Assembly: GCA_902812455.1 (NCBI GenBank)
Contig: CADDZH010000015.1
Span: 1 to 64,000, forward strand
DNA length: 64,000 bases
Source: Chloroflexota bacterium
Lineage (GTDB): Bacteria; Chloroflexota; Ktedonobacteria; Ktedonobacterales; Ktedonobacteraceae
Direction of reading: 5' to 3'
The notes below the pieces were generated by a model that made no database searches, was not told the origin of the DNA, and was given only the letters and a program-made list of their open reading frames with translations. Positions 62,676 to 64,000 of the stretch are shown piece by piece; position 1 is the first letter of the stretch; each line of letters begins with the position of its first letter. A program made the position numbers and the translations under genes.

Positions 62676-63932
62676 ATGCCAGAATACTCAGAGCAATATG
62701 ATGTCGTCATTGTGGGTGGTGGACCTGCAGGTCTATCCGCTGGAGAAGCAGCGGCAAAGCGGGGAGCGCGAACCATTATATTGGAGCGCCAGAACGAAAT
62801 CGGCTATCCCGTGCATACTAGCGGCGGTAGCTGGATCAGCGACATGCGAGCGCTGAACATTCCAGAGCATCTCTACCATCCCATCAACAACGTCTTTTTT
62901 GTCTCACCGCATCGTGAGGTTCCCCTGCACTATCGCCAGCCTGTTGCCTGCGTGCTCGACGTGCGTGGCGTCTACCAGCACCTTGCTAGCCGGGCTATAG
63001 CTGCTGGAGCTGTGTTGCGCATGCGCCATACCGTCGAGCAAACGCTCATGCAAGATGGCCGGGTCTGTGGCGTCACCGTCAAGAATCACGTTGGTGAGCG
63101 TATCGTTATACGGGCAGCGGTGACCATCGATGCGAGCGGTTTCTCGCGTCATGTCGGCGTGCGTTCAGAGATGGGCCAGGCCTTTCATCGCTATGGATAT
63201 GGGGCTGAATATGATTTGTATGCGCCGCATTACCCGCAGGATGAACTCTATTTGATTATGGGGAGCCAGTTTGCGCCTCGCGGCTACGCCTGGGTCTTTC
63301 CGCGTGGCAATGGGCGCGTGCGCCTGGGTGTCGGAGTGCTTCACCCAGATAGCGATGAGGATGCTCGTTGCTACCTTGATAGCATCATCCATGATCTCCC
63401 CCAACTCCGCGATAAATTCAAGGATGCCAGCCCGATTGAATACCATACCGGGCTGTTTCCCTCGGAGGAGCCGCTTGGGCGCTTCTCGCGTGATGGTCTC
63501 CTGCTGGCCGGTGACGCTGGGGGACATGGTTCGACCCTGGTAGGCGAAGGCATCCGCTTTGCCATCTATGCCGGTCAAATGGCTGGTGCTGTTGCCGCCG
63601 AGGCGGTCAAAGCAGGGGATACATCGGGGGCTTTCCTGTCGCGCTTTGATAAGAAGTGGCGAGCACGCTTTGGGCGCGATATGGATATTGCCTACATGAT
63701 CAATAAGCGTATTGCCACCTATAGCGACGAGCAATGGGATGGCGCGCTTGATCTGCTGAAGCGCCTCACACCTGCGCAGGTGGCTCAGGCTCTGCGAGGT
63801 GATTTTAGCGCCGGGCTGATCATGGGTATTCTTGCGCGCAATCCGGGTCTGATTGCAACCGGCGGGAAAAAGTTCCTCGATATGATCCTGGAGCGTATCA
63901 ACAAGCCCTCGCTGCAAGCAGCAGAAGGATGA
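62676..63932 (+). CDS. geranylgeranyl reductase family FAD-dependent oxidoreductase
   Basis: The 418-residue flavoprotein has an N-terminal dinucleotide-binding motif YDVVIVGGGPAGLSAGEAAA (8-27), the GYPVHTSGGSW segment near 46-56 typical of the GGR family, PRGYAWVFPRGNGRVRLGVG near 205-224, and the second FAD motif GLLLAGDAGGHGSTLVGEGIR near 275-295. Relatives saturate prenyl chains of lipids, quinones or chlorophylls. In a bacterium of this type menaquinone or carotenoid side chains are plausible substrates. ATG at 62676 has AAGAAGG before it; earlier frames come from repeat DNA. Confidence 0.88.
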   Translation: MPEYSEQYDVVIVGGGPAGLSAGEAAAKRGARTIILERQNEIGYPVHTSGGSWISDMRALNIPEHLYHPINNVFFVSPHREVPLHYRQPVACVLDVRGVYQHLASRAIAAGAVLRMRHTVEQTLMQDGRVCGVTVKNHVGERIVIRAAVTIDASGFSRHVGVRSEMGQAFHRYGYGAEYDLYAPHYPQDELYLIMGSQFAPRGYAWVFPRGNGRVRLGVGVLHPDSDEDARCYLDSIIHDLPQLRDKFKDASPIEYHTGLFPSEEPLGRFSRDGLLLAGDAGGHGSTLVGEGIRFAIYAGQMAGAVAAEAVKAGDTSGAFLSRFDKKWRARFGRDMDIAYMINKRIATYSDEQWDGALDLLKRLTPAQVAQALRGDFSAGLIMGILARNPGLIATGGKKFLDMILERINKPSLQAAEG

Positions 63933-64000
63933 ATTACATCTTTTGCTGCTCCTGGCGGGAATATCTGGCTCTTATCAGGTGTTTGAACCTATAGATAGAC

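Overview
The window looks like chromosomal DNA of a Ktedonobacteria-type member of the Chloroflexota. This is an inference from gene content (DUF4388 protein, GT87/DUF2079 membrane glycosyltransferases, Rieske-DUF2231, DUF4342, stand-alone PolX-type HhH protein, aminotransferase and M20 families), from moderate-to-high GC, and from the large load of short intergenic repeats. No rRNA, tRNA, CRISPR array, complete insertion sequence or prophage was seen.

Layout. 82-4015: two divergent membrane glycosyltransferase-like proteins. 4083-6471: two proteins of unknown role, the second with a DUF4388 domain. 6610-10107: mfd. 10516-14984: M20 peptidase, a small ORF, a DUF5808 protein, a CPBP protease and a methyltransferase. 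15172-17163: pth and a metallophosphoesterase with a long acidic insertion. 17541-22373: secreted phosphoesterase, a RecA-like ATPase lacking the Walker A lysine, a Rieske-DUF2231 protein, and a methyltransferase with a FliG-C-like N-terminus. 22468-28721: a sugar-utilisation locus (LacI regulator, PfkB kinase, RbsB/RbsA/RbsC-like ABC importer) with palindromic operators over the divergent promoters. 29046-37293: accessory enzymes (ChrB-like, amidase, methyltransferase, GNAT, Sir2, DUF1684, alpha/beta hydrolase, an HD + Nmad3 gene pair). 37482-42262: beta-phosphoglucomutase, GH65 phosphorylase/hydrolase, M20-type peptidase, orotate phosphoribosyltransferase. 42376-47098: slipin/NfeD pair and a Zn-ribbon/HTH-TPR pair. 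47421-52043: a type IIA topoisomerase operon whose B subunit carries a perfect beta-clamp-binding motif in its N-terminal tail. 52040-63932: DinB, DUF4342, GNAT, the remains of a DUF4258/YgiT toxin-antitoxin pair, EVE, class IV aminotransferase, EEP hydrolase, GabT-like aminotransferase, MFS transporter, PolX-type HhH protein, a membrane protein with a short upstream ORF, and a geranylgeranyl-reductase-like flavoprotein.

Genes that work together: the LacI-kinase-ABC locus imports and phosphorylates a sugar. pgmB and GH65 form a disaccharide phosphorolysis pair. NfeD and slipin form the usual membrane protease/SPFH pair. The two topoisomerase subunits are co-transcribed.

The most distinctive features outside the genes are short hairpins built as GTAG, arm, CTTGY loop, complementary arm. 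Arm sequences differ between copies but remain complementary, a REP-like design. There are also larger inverted-repeat elements, one of which forms the broken end of the YgiT antitoxin gene. A shared extended -10 promoter motif, TATGSTATAMT, recurs upstream of at least five genes.
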